From Aptenodytes patagonicus (taxonomy: Eukaryota; Chordata; Aves; Sphenisciformes; Spheniscidae): 64,000 nucleotides of DNA. Of the stretch, positions 1-9,770 are shown piece by piece. The stretch is from assembly GCF_965638725.1 (NCBI RefSeq), contig NC_134949.1, positions 127,098,294 through 127,162,293 on the forward strand. Reading direction: 5' to 3'. The notes below the pieces were generated by a model. It had not been told where the DNA came from. It did no database searches and worked only from the letters and a program-made list of their open reading frames with translations. Each line of letters starts with the position of its first letter. Position 1 is the stretch's first letter. A program made the translations under genes and the position numbers.

Positions 1-48
1 AACTTGCAGGCCCCGGTCAGGCCGCTCAGAAGACACAAACTTGCCCAT
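1..48 (-). CDS. Possible start of WDR4 coding region (partial, runs off the left edge)
   Basis: On the minus strand an ATG at 48-46 in a strong context (G at -3 and +4) begins 16 codons without a stop, reading MGKFVSSERPDRGLQV up to the window edge. Gene order in other vertebrates predicts WDR4 (non-catalytic WD40 partner of the METTL1 tRNA m7G methyltransferase) here and in this orientation. Sixteen residues are too few to recognise the protein and I see no clear match to the WDR4 N-terminus. The call therefore rests on context only; this may equally be 5' UTR or chance. Confidence 0.2.
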   Translation of the reverse strand, partial: MGKFVSSERPDRGLQV

Positions 49-198
49 TTCCAACCCCGGTGACAAGTAACGACTCGGTGCTCCCGCAGCGGCGGCTGCC
101 ACCGGGCGGGGGCGGAGCCTCACCGCTTAGGCCCCGCCCGCCGGGAGGACCCGCGGCCGCCCCGGCGTTCGCGCAGCATCGTAGGGGCCCACGCCAAG

Positions 199-246
199 AT
201 GGCCGCTCCCTCGCTGCTGGGCTGCGGCCGGGCGGCGACCCGCAAG
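199..246 (+). CDS. NDUFV3: NDUFV3 coding exon 1
   Basis: Sixteen codons encode [16 protein letters not shown], the first part of the mitochondrial presequence. The exon ends in CGCAAG followed by the donor GTACGG (phase 0). The human exon 1 has the same length and begins MAAPCLLRQGRAG. The ATG sits inside a YY1-type element. Confidence 0.93.
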
Positions 247-3200
247 GTACGGGGCAGGGCGGGCGCCGGACGTGGGGAGAGGGGCAGGGAGGAGCTCCTC
301 GGGCTGCCCCTACCCCCGCGCGGTTGCTCGGCTCCTCTGGGTGGCACGTACCCCGCCGGTCACCTTCCCTCCCCCGGGCCCGTTGCGCAGGTGTCGGCCG
401 CCTCGGCTCAGGCCGCGGGGGTGGTGGGGGTGCGCATGCGCGGGGCAGAACAGCAGCCCCGCCTGCCGAGCCCCTCAAGCGAGGGGGGCTGGCGGCGTTT
501 CCGCGCATGCGCCCTGGGCGTCGCGGACGGCGCGGGGGCCGCTCCCCCCTTCCCCCCCCCCTTTCCCCCCTTCCCCCCCTTTCCCCCCTTCTCCCCCCCC
601 CCCCCCCCCCCGGGTCTCCCTGTGCCCCGCCGATCACTTCTGTCCCGCTTCGTTCATTTGTTTTACGCGGTGCCTTGCAGGTGCTGCGGCTGGAGGCCCG
701 GGGGCTGCGAGGGGCGGCCCCCTCCGCGGCGCTCTGCACCAGGCCGGCGGGCTCCGGGACGCCGCCGCTGCCAACGAGTAAGATGCTTGTTTCGCCCTGA
801 GCGGTGGTGGGGTGTAAGTGAAAGCAAACGGGCGTACGGCCGCTCGTAGGAGAGCCTCCTTTTCTGGTGCTAAACCAGCAGGGTAGCTAACCGCCTTCCC
901 CTGCGGCCTGCCAGCCTCGGGAGGTTTCTGCGCCCTGTGGTGGCGCCCAGACCGTAAAAGTTTATCTGCCCGCTGGATCGGGAAGCGCCCGTCTGAAGTT
1001 CAAGTCCCTCCGGTTGTCACTAAATAGGCAAGAAGAGCTTAGAAATGCTCGTGGCCACCTCTCTGAACAGCTGCTACGTAAGCCAAGAAAGCAAAAGGTC
1101 ATCACCGCGTAAACAAGGGTTTCTGTTCAAACGTACTGCGTAGTAAGGAAACTAAAAGTAAAGGTCTGGTAGGAATGGGTCTGCGTGGGATGTGTTTATA
1201 TTCATAGGCTATGCTACGAGCTTGGCACTTCTTTCCTGTTTATGTCACCGTAATACATTAGCTGCTGTGATGCTTGACCAAACTTAAGGAGAGCTATCAT
1301 TACATTTGTCTTAATATAAAGAAGCTTTGCGAGTTGCCTGATGGAAATGAGTGTAGCAAGTTACTTTTTTTAATGAGGTGCAAAATCTGGTTTTGAACTG
1401 TAGATGTTCCCCCTCGTCTTTTGAAATGTTTGGATTATGAGGGTCAAAAAGCGTCCCATTTTACAGAAAGAGAGAAAGACTTGCAAGATCTGAATATCTG
1501 CTTCAGGCAACAGTGTCGAGAAGCTGCAGAAAACTACGACAGCCCTGTTGTGTTAAATTTAGTTACAATGCTTCTTGCCCCATAGGTTTGCAAGCAAGGC
1601 AATACATGGACCTGGGTTTGGATGCTGCAGTGCATTCGACATGCAGAAGTATTTGAACCCCTTCTGTCCCTGACCAAAGTCAAAACATGAATGCAGATTT
1701 CAAAGAGAGATATCTTGTGCAAAATGCTGTTTGTAAATAGAAGCTCTCTGATTCAGTGAGTAGGATTCCCATCCCAAATTAGAGATCCAGGTGCTTAAAC
1801 AGCAAAGTTCCATGGGACCGTATGTAGGAGTGAGCAGACTTGTTGACAGCTGTTGAAAAGATCACTTGAAGAGTAGTTGAATAGACTTCTGGCTTCTAAT
1901 GTTAGCTTCTTAAATGCCAAGGCAAATAAAAGCTTGGTTGTTCCATTAAGAAAGCCTTTGCTGCATAGATTGATAAAAGCTTGATTGAACAACAAATCGC
2001 TTTTTATTATAATTTTTTTTTGGCACATTATTTTAAGCGTATTTGAGATGTACTTTAGCATCGGTTTCTAGATTCAGTGTCCTGCAGCTCTGATTTCAGA
2101 AGGTGTCGGGAGACCTCTTAGGCCACCTCTTTCAGCCAGCTGCTTCCCCTGCAAATGGTTAAGGTTAGTTAAGGTGTATAGGATGCAGCTGTCTTTTTCA
2201 GATTCTAGCTGGAACAGGGTGTGCAAATTTTCTTTGCTTTGATAAAATGGTCATGTTTACTTACGAAGTCAATGATGGGGAACAGACCTGTAATTTCTGC
2301 ATGCCACCTTTCTGAGTGCGAACATGTTTTAAACACGTTCCGATAACGATACTGGTGTTACAAGCATCAGTAAGAATGCGTCTGGGAATAATATTCTTGT
2401 TGCTGATTTGAATGTATTGTTCTTTCGGCAAAGCAATGCAAATACAGATAAGGTGGTACAAAGTTTGAAGTACCCTGATTAAAGTGTCTGTACCGGTTGT
2501 ATTAGACTTTATGATTGAAAGCTGAAACACGTATCTTTTTCACATATCCAAATATTACTGTTTAAAGTATTTTTCCAGTAACACCTACTGTTAATGGTCG
2601 AGTTGAATGTTACCTGCCTTCTTGGTTTCTTAGGATGTCTTAACATTAATACTTCTTCAACTTTTGCTCAGCTTTCACTTGTCTGTCATCCCTTTGGGCA
2701 TTCTCGTGTTAGTTTGACCTTCCTGTACACTTCTTTGAAGAGCTCTTCAATCCTAAGTAATGTTTCCTCACGTATTAGTTTCTGCAGGCTGCTATTTGGC
2801 TGTGTCAGTCTGTGCAGGGAGTCAGGCTTCTTTCAAAGGTGGCTGCCCATCCTCCTACTTCCCCCTGCCCGCCCTCCCTCCCCACCCTGCACCTTCCCTC
2901 TGGCAGAGAAGTATGTGCCTGAAATTATTCAAAAGTATTACCTGTATAGTAAACTGATATTTTTTTCATTTGTACTTATGTTAAGAACTCTGTATTTCTT
3001 TCTTAAATACTTTGCTTTTAATTTCACGTGTCTGTCTCTTCTGTGATGTTTTCATTTGGACATTCTGAATAGAAGCAAGTCTTTAGCAACTAATTATAGT
3101 AGCTCCTTGAATCATACAAGGTATTACTGTAAAATACTAGGAAGGGGGAAAACTGCATCTAGTTTATGGTCTTGTAAGGTAGACTTGGGTTTCCAAACTG

Positions 3201-6200
3201 TGCAGATAAATCTGCACAATAGACTGGAAACGTGTTGAATTACACTGCTGGTTGGAAGTGGTGCAACTCATAAAGAGAGTTGGCTTTGCTGTAGCAAATT
3301 TCAGTAGTGGTGTATCTTCTTAATGTGCTCCCAGTCCTCTTTGTCCTCCTGTTTTCTATAACCACAATAGTATTTGCTGTTGAGGATATCATTGGCACAA
3401 GCATCCAAGGGGTATTTGGTACTCTCTGAAAGGGCCTGAAAGTTGCTGCTTTCTCTTCAGCTGTTGGCTCCTTGTCTGGAGAATTTAGCTTAATAAAAGT
3501 ATCCATGAGGGAGAAGAAACAAAGGCAGGCTAACATGAAGCATTAGGAGATCTTCTAAGACTTTTTTTACAAAGAGGTCTCAAACCAAAAATAGGAAGTG
3601 GAGGCAGTGAAGACTGGAGGAGGTAAGGTCTTGGGGAAATAATGTTAAACTGTGTTAGACACAATTCAGTTGGTAGGTCAGGTGGACACATGAACAAATA
3701 ATACTTTCATGTATGGCCTCAGGTATCTCTTACTCTGCCACTTTGTCTCTAGGGAGTCATCCCTCCCTACTGCTTTAAAGGTAACTATTGCGAGAGGCTG
3801 GCTGTTGCTATGTCTGTTTACTATGTCTTCTGCTTCGCTGGCTTGCTCATAGACAAATATTATCTCTGTAGCAGCATATTTGAAGAGCTCAGCTAACAAG
3901 CTATCTTAATGTTCATCTGAGATAGGAAGGTGTCTGTAAACCATTTTCAGTGACACAGAATTGAAGCACAGAGAAGAACAGCTCTTGCGAGGAGTCTGGC
4001 AAAGCGAGGAGCAAAAGGCATTATCTCATGAGTTTCAGCATCGCAGCAGCAAAAACTGTTAAGTGTTAACTATAACTCTAGTTTCTTTAACTTAAAATGT
4101 CTTAAAGCTTTCTGCTTCTTAATGGCTGCATTTAGTATAATAACTTCTTTCAATTTGCTTTTTGCACTAGATTATCTCAGAAAGTTAAAATTGTATGGCT
4201 AAGATCGCTAATTAACAGCGGTGTCGGATATAATTATGATAATCCTCTTTATGCCGTTTCCTAGATGTAGTGGCACCACAGGGAAGCACCAAGCTGCTAG
4301 CCATCAAGGCACCAGCTGAATTTCCTAAAATGTTGTCTTCTAGCTCTCTCCTAGTATCTGCAAACAAAGGTGAGAGCATATCTAGTACTAACCTCGAGGA
4401 AGCTTCAAAACCTTCTGCTGAAGACATGAGGATGTTCATGTCAAGAAAAACTGTGGTTGCATTTCCTCAGCGAGTAGTTGTTTCTTCCCTTGAGGAAGAA
4501 AACCTCACTACACCTGCAACAGAAGGAGGCTTGAGGAAAGACTTGGTTGAGGAAGAAACTTCATCTTCGTCCAGCTCAGATTCAGATTCTAGCTCAGATT
4601 CTGAGGAAGAAAATGTTGGTCATGATTCAGAAGTTGCCATTAAAACCAAAGTTGAATTTCCTAGACAAGAGTCCATCTTTTCTGAGAACACAGCGGTAAA
4701 GGCATCGATGCTAGCAAAAGAAAACTTGTCCCAGAAATCCCACAAAAAATACGTAGCTAAGAAGAAGCCACGCAAAACTGAAACTGATGTGTCTCCTATC
4801 AAGCAGGTTGCATTTTCTAAAACATCAGTCAGCCATGAAACATCAAAATCCAAAGCAAGAGACCCCAAAGTAAAATCAACTCCAAAAACAGCAGATCAGC
4901 AGAAGCTGGTCTTAGAACCACGCATGGTTGAAAGCCAAGACCTGACCGATGCCACTCATAAATCTGATTATTTGGAGGAAAAATCCATTGGAACCCAAGT
5001 AGCAGCTATTCAGCTGAAAGCTTCATCAGTGACTCAGGAAGACAAAAAGCAAAAACTGGTATCCAGAGGAGAAGAAAAACAGGTGAAGAAGTCACAGGAG
5101 TCAGAAGCAGAAGTAACGGCTCCTAAACTAGAAGAAGAGACTTCTGAAAGCACGATGGTGGTGATGGGCTCTACAGCAAAAGAGGAGACCATTCAGGAAG
5201 CAGTCCAGCCTGGAGAAAGAAGCACGATAGAGGGTACACCTTTAAATTGTTTGAACTGTATTGATTCATCTGGGCTAGGGTTTAACTTTTTTAAAAGGGT
5301 TTCCAAATCTTCTCTGTTCGTGATTCTCTGATCTTTATACTGAAGCTAACCGTGTAGCTGTGACTTTCTGGAAGATAAATTCTTGTTCATGGCTAATTGT
5401 TACAAGAGCTCAGTAATACTTAGTTTCCAGTTACGCTGTGAAAGGAAGTGGTCTTCATTTCACTGTATTTATAGTTTCATAAACCAGTTACTTATAAAAT
5501 GAAAACAAGATTGTTTCCACTGTGAGAAAAATCATGGGTTTTATATGACAAAACTTGTTTTCCCTCTTTTCTCGGAAGGATTCGGTAGCTGCCTTTCTTC
5601 TGAGCCAAATTTGATGCTATCTGATTTTTGCATAAATCCTGTTGTCTTTCTCTCTCTCTCTCTTTTTTTTTTTTTTTTTTTAAGTCTTGCAGTGTTTCTG
5701 ATTTCAGTAGACTTCAAGAAATCATAGTGTAATGCCAGAAACAGGTATTGATTCTGAGATTGGTAGGTTGTAAGCGAGTCATGTTGAAGTAGCACAGAGT
5801 TGACCTTATAACCCAGTTTTTGTAGTGAGTTGGGGAGGAGACAGTGATATGTTTTAGGAAAGAGCATTGTGTACCATGTAATCATCTCCCTAGCTATACT
5901 TCCCTATCTAACTTACCCTTCTTATTTACTACCAGTCCTGTTAACTTACCTACTGATCTCATTCTGTGTATTTCAATAGCAAATGCCCCTCTGTCCTGAC
6001 CTGTGGTGGCTTACCATTCTTGCCTTTCAACTTAGGCAGCATACCATTTTTAAGACCCCCCCCTACTGGTTGCTGCTTTGAATTAAAGAATTTGCCTCCT
6101 TGGAAGTAAAAGCAGCATAATTGTAAAGCTGCTTGGATATCATCCTTCAAGTGATACCGTTGCAGAAAAGGCCCTGGGGGTCCGGGTGGACAGCAAGTTG

Positions 6201-9200
6201 AACACGAGCCAGCTATGTGCCCTTGCAGCAAAGACCATCAATGGTAACCTGGGCTGCATTAGGAGTGTTGCGAGCAGGCTGAGGGAGGTGATCCTTCCCT
6301 GGTGCTGTGTTCAGTTCTGGGCTCTGGAGAGAGTCCAGCGAGGTGTCACTAAGATGATGAAGAGACTGGAGTATCTCTCCTGTGAAAGGCTGAGAGAGCT
6401 GGGACTGTTCAGCCCGGAGAAGAGAAAGCTCAGGGGGGATCTCATCAACGTATGTAAATACCTGAAGGGTGAGTGCAAAGACGACAGAAGTAAGACTCTT
6501 TTCAGTGGTACCCAGTGACAGGACAAGAGGCAGTGGGTACAAACTGAAATACAGGGGTTTGCCTGAACCTCAAGAAATGCTTTTTTTTTACTGTGAGGGT
6601 GATGGAGCACTGGCACAGGTTGCCCAGAGAGGTGGTGGAGTCTCCATCCTTGGAGACATTCAAAAGCTGTCTGAGTATGGTCCTGGGCAGCCTGCTCTAG
6701 CTGACCCTGCTTCTGCATTTGGGGTTGGACCAGATGACCTCCAGAGGTATCTTCCAACCTCAACCATTCTGTGACTGTGAAGTGTCTAACCAGGTTAAGT
6801 GACAAATAATTGCTTTTGTACATCAGTTTCCAGGATACAGTGCTGAGTAAAAGACCTGCCTTCTGTTTTAAGGGGTTAGTTGGCTCATAATTTGATCTGT
6901 TTTATGAGTTGGAAGCTAAGCTTACCTTCCTCCCCGACCGCAACTCAAATGGTAAAATGCAGCACTGTTTGCAAGTGACATTTTCATTTACTTGTTCTTC
7001 CTTGCAGTCAGCAGCAGAAGCTTTCTTTAAAAAAAAAAAAAAATTTGGGAAAGGCTATTTGTGGTTATCTACAGATAATGCTTTTCTCCCCATTCATCCA
7101 CAGTGGACTTCTAGATGCTCAAGCATTATTTTTTTTTCCACATTGAAGCTGATATGAAGACCCCAAAAATGAGCACAGTTAACTTCAAGTATGAGAGGGA
7201 GGACTTGGTCCTAAAATGTGCTAATGATTCAAGGTGAACATTATTACACATCGAAGATCTATGAAACAGCCTCCCCTACTCCAACGCTGTAAATCCACAA
7301 TAAGGTTAAGACCATGTGACAAACTTTTCCTGCAGATCTGTATCGATGAGGCAATAGTACCACTGTGCCTCAGACCCATCGTTATCATAACCGCACCAGC
7401 AAAACCCGTTTGGGTAGGACCTGGCTTTGCTGAAAACGGCACGTTTGCTGTTGAGCTCCTCTTGCTCTGTGGAGGTGGTAAGGCTGTGTGACAGCAGGGA
7501 AGTTTGTTTGGTACATGCTGCGCCCCTGCTAGAGGACTCTGCTGCAGTGGCTGTAGGAGAAGTGGGGGTTAGTACAGGCAAGTTCACACCCGTTACTGCT
7601 GGTGAAGTGTCTTTAGGTGCCAGGGGGTAGCAAAGAGCCAAACCTAGCTACACCATGTTCAACAGCGTCACTGGTATCTCCAGGTGTACCTTGCTCTCTC
7701 TTCCTTTTGAGGCCTTCTTTGAGAACAGCTACTGCTTTTCCATGTTTAATGTTCATGGTTAATGATAATACCTTCTGTAATCTGTACTTCTGTCCTGTTC
7801 CTGTGTTCTTTTGTTCATCTGCAAACTGCAGCAGGCACACTGAAGATGTAAAAGCAATTTTTCCCATTACAAACCTGGATGTTAAGGTGATGTCATCCGC
7901 TTTGTAGAGCAGGCATGCTAAGCAGTCAGCAAAAACTGCTGACTTTAACTGCTAAGTAAGTAGCAAAATAGTAGCATGGTAACTCAGAAGTATACCTCTG
8001 ATTCATTTTGGAAGAACATCATGTGAAATGCTCGCTCTTTAAGAGAGAAAGCATAGATGAAGTCTGAAGCATGGAGAGGATGAACTCAGATAAATTTTTC
8101 CTTCGAGAAGCCGAGTACAGTGTATTTGGGCAGGAAAAATGACACTCCATCTGCTTTTCTTCCTGAGCATCTGTCTCTTAATTTGGAACAACTGTCTCTT
8201 GCAGGTTGAACATACACTTGCCTACACTTGCCTGTTCTTGGGGCTATTTGCAGCAAAGACCGCATCATCTGGTTCTTACATTTGTAGCGTTGTCTCCTAT
8301 GAGCTGTCTCAGTAGGAACTGAGCAGTAGGCACAGGGATATTTCCTTTTATAGGTTGTGTGTGTTGTTTTGCTGAAACCATGGCTTACTACATTGTGTTT
8401 TATAAGCAAGTCTTGCTAAATGTTATGGATACGTGCTCTTAAACTGATAGCATTACATTGCAATAATTATGTTATAGTTAAAGGGAAATTCTGGTGTTCA
8501 GCTGCTTGAGTTTTGTATTTTTACTGTAGATGGTTGTATTACAAAAAGCAGCTTAATACGATCTAACCTAAACCACTACATACAAATTTATATGACAAAG
8601 CTTTTCGCTAGATTCTACTTCTGTCTTTCCTATTGTTAAAACTCTGGGTATGTGAGAATAAATTAATATTAGGAGTAAAGCTTTTTTTCTTGCAGTTTCC
8701 TTGGTTGTAAAATCAGCCCGTAACAGGAACCTTTTATGTAAATGGTACTGTCTAAATTTGCATAATATTCTAAAAGTGTAGGAATTAATGTCGGCTTTAA
8801 TGTGAAGTAAGGAGTTTGGAATAACTTTATTAGGTTATTCTTTTAGGAAGAAGAGCTGATACAAAGTTTAGAAGATTATATTTAGAAGGGCAATTTACAT
8901 CAAAGGCTCTTGATATATTACTGTTCAGTATAACCACATTTGAAATTAAACTGTGGAGATCTCAGTAATTCCATCACTTCTCCCCATGGAAAAAATTCAA
9001 TCTGTAAAGTAGTTCTAATAGCTGTATCTTGTGGTCTGACATGATGATATATCATTTGTACTGGTTCTTCGCCTCTCCTGGCTTGCTAAGAATGTCACCT
9101 ACTGTTCTGGCTGGAGTGAAAACCAAGGCAACTATGAAAAAGCCAGGAAATGCAGACATATGCCTTCAAAATAGAAATGAAATGTTCTGCCCTATCTTCC

Positions 9201-9651
9201 CCCAGCATTAGGTGGTAGTTTGGATTTGGAAACCTGTGCTGTATTAGATGACTTGTACTGATTCCTGTTCCCCTACTGCATACTAATGTGCTGCTTTAGG
9301 ATCAGACAAGGTACCGGCAGAACTTAGTAAACTTATCCTTTTGTTATAGTTGCTGACTTTTTTTTTTTTTTAAATGTTGACTGGATGAGGGATCTGACAG
9401 TATATGAAGGTTGGCTCAGTAAATAAGAATATTGCCCTCTGGTGTGGCATCCTTATAGTCACCAGTTACTGTTTGTTTTCACAGAGACCACAGCAGCTGC
9501 TGAGCCTGCTCCAGAAGAATTCGATAATTCTACCTACAAGAACCTTCAGCATCATGAATATAACACTTATACCTTTGTTGATTCTGTTGCGGTTCTCTCA
9601 AAATTCAGGCAGCCTCAGCCATCTTCTGGAAGACTATCACCAAGGCACTGA
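199..9651 (+). CDS. NDUFV3: NADH:ubiquinone oxidoreductase flavoprotein 3 (complex I accessory subunit), four coding exons
   Basis: The spliced CDS is join(199-246, 681-777, 4265-5233, 9485-9651), predicting 426 aa; skipping exon 3 gives 103 aa. NDUFV3 is an accessory subunit of the NADH-oxidising N-module of mitochondrial complex I, next to NDUFV1/NDUFV2. The C-terminus is diagnostic: [19 protein letters not shown] followed by [11 protein letters not shown] and ending SPRH closely matches the conserved tail of the mammalian 10-kDa subunit. The N-terminus ([16 protein letters not shown], then Arg/Ala-rich with no acidic cluster) is a typical matrix targeting presequence. All introns are GT-AG and junction phases agree. 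The start at 199 has A at -3 and G at +4. Lengths are slightly below the human 108/473 aa. Only the large, fast-evolving exon 3 differs strongly from mammals. Confidence 0.95.
247..680 (+). other. NDUFV3: NDUFV3 intron 1 (434 bp), GC-rich
   Basis: This short intron is part of the CpG island. It contains two GCGCATGCGC palindromes (432-441 and 503-512; NRF-1 core) and an almost pure pyrimidine tract (about 543-611, mostly C) about 70 bp before the acceptor TGCCTTGCAG. Long open frames across it on both strands are a by-product of high G+C and few stop codons. Confidence 0.85.
431..513. promoter_or_regulatory. Two NRF-1-type palindromic sites
   Basis: TGCGCATGCGCG at 431-442 and CGCGCATGCGCC at 502-513 both contain the full NRF-1 core GCGCATGCGC, 71 bp apart. 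NRF-1 is the main activator of nuclear genes for respiratory-chain subunits, which fits a complex I gene. The sequence match is seen directly; occupancy is inferred. Confidence 0.6.
681..777 (+). CDS. NDUFV3: NDUFV3 coding exon 2
   Basis: Thirty-two codons plus one base follow the acceptor TGCCTTGCAG and end before GTAAGA. The peptide begins [19 protein letters not shown] and continues the Arg/Ala/Ser-rich presequence; the processing site is probably near its end. The last base (A, phase 1) makes an Asn codon with exon 3 (AAT) or a Lys codon with exon 4 (AAG). Both splice choices therefore keep frame. Confidence 0.9.
778..4264 (+). other. NDUFV3: NDUFV3 intron 2 (3.5 kb), no recognised feature
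   Basis: Mostly unique A+T-rich sequence between the donor at 778 and the acceptor CCGTTTCCTAG ending at 4264. Scattered short open frames show no recognisable protein. A stretch near 3,930-4,010 weakly resembles the antisense core of an ancient MIR-type SINE. Nothing else is seen. Confidence 0.7.
4265..5233 (+). CDS. NDUFV3: NDUFV3 large cassette exon 3 (long isoform only)
   Basis: The exon is 969 nt, exactly 323 codons, phase 1 at both ends, so inclusion or skipping preserves frame. It begins [15 protein letters not shown] after CTAG and ends at ACGATAGAGG before GTACAC; the open frame continues into the intron to a stop at 5331. The product is hydrophilic and low in complexity, with a Ser/Asp/Glu block at residues ~144-171 of the long form and many Lys-rich segments. 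Such composition suggests a disordered region with many candidate phosphosites. In mammals the equivalent exon is included mainly in muscle, heart and brain. The donor is my choice from phase; a nearby alternative cannot be excluded. Confidence 0.88.
5234..9484 (+). other. NDUFV3: NDUFV3 intron 3 (4.25 kb)
   Basis: The intron holds a pyrimidine microsatellite (TC then T) at about 5,645-5,683, a decayed sense-strand CR1 at 6,160-6,780, and an unexplained minus-strand stretch at 7,230-7,770 with protein-like composition. The acceptor is TTGTTTTCACAG ending at 9484. The rest shows nothing recognisable. Confidence 0.7.
6160..6780 (+). mobile_element. CR1 LINE fragment, sense strand, 5'-truncated and decayed
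   Basis: Broken frames match the C-terminal part of CR1 ORF2: a VDSKLN-like piece near 6,185, [19 protein letters not shown] near 6,385-6,445, and [14 protein letters not shown] when frames are shifted near 6,630. The 3' UTR reads CAGATGACCTCCAGAGG and ends in ATTCTGTG plus a degenerate second octamer, the CR1 tail. Several stops, frameshifts and internal deletions mark it as an old, dead copy within NDUFV3 intron 3. Confidence 0.9.
9485..9651 (+). CDS. NDUFV3: NDUFV3 terminal coding exon
   Basis: The exon completes a split codon and adds 54 residues ending SPRH, then TGA at 9649-9651. This is the most conserved part of the protein, and the only part besides the presequence kept in the short 10-kDa isoform. 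It carries the [19 protein letters not shown] and [11 protein letters not shown] motifs, which in mammalian complex I contact the NDUFV1/NDUFV2 flavoprotein module. Confidence 0.95.
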
Positions 9652-9770
9652 AAAGAACCGCATTTAAAACAAATGCCCAGGCAGAATGATAAATTGTTCT
9701 ATTTAGCACTGTTGCTTCATCTGTGTTATAAATCAGATAATAAATAAATGCATGATAACTTACGCTTGTG
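9652..9770 (+). terminator. NDUFV3: NDUFV3 3' UTR and polyadenylation signal
   Basis: Two overlapping AATAAA hexamers occur at 9,739-9,744 and 9,743-9,748, about 90 bp after the stop codon. They are followed by a GT-rich stretch (TTGTGCTTTTG, ~9,766-9,776) suitable as a downstream element. A 7-bp hairpin (GTCCCTC / GAGGGAC, 9,800-9,820) lies just beyond. Cleavage is expected near 9,760-9,770. Confidence 0.8.

Larger units (their letters stand above)
1..850. promoter_or_regulatory. CpG island with the NDUFV3 promoter (probably bidirectional with WDR4)
   Basis: The first ~850 bases are rich in G+C and CpG and then give way to A+T-rich intron. No TATA box is seen near the NDUFV3 start. A Sp1-type CCCCGCCC lies near 132-139. 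The NDUFV3 start codon is embedded in AAGATGGCCGC (196-206), a classic YY1 element of TATA-less housekeeping and mitochondrial genes. In vertebrates WDR4 lies head-to-head with NDUFV3. A minus-strand ATG at 48-46 with G at -3 and +4 opens a frame running off the left edge, leaving ~150 bp between the two starts. The island is seen directly; bidirectionality is inferred from conserved gene order. Confidence 0.75.

Noticed and set aside
26..849. Several long overlapping open frames on both strands in the first CpG island
   Set aside because: They are Pro/Gly/Arg-rich, overlap in many frames, and cross the GT-AG intron of NDUFV3. High G+C simply lowers stop-codon frequency.
4212..4868. Minus-strand frames over NDUFV3 exon 3
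   Set aside because: Shadows of the real plus-strand coding exon.
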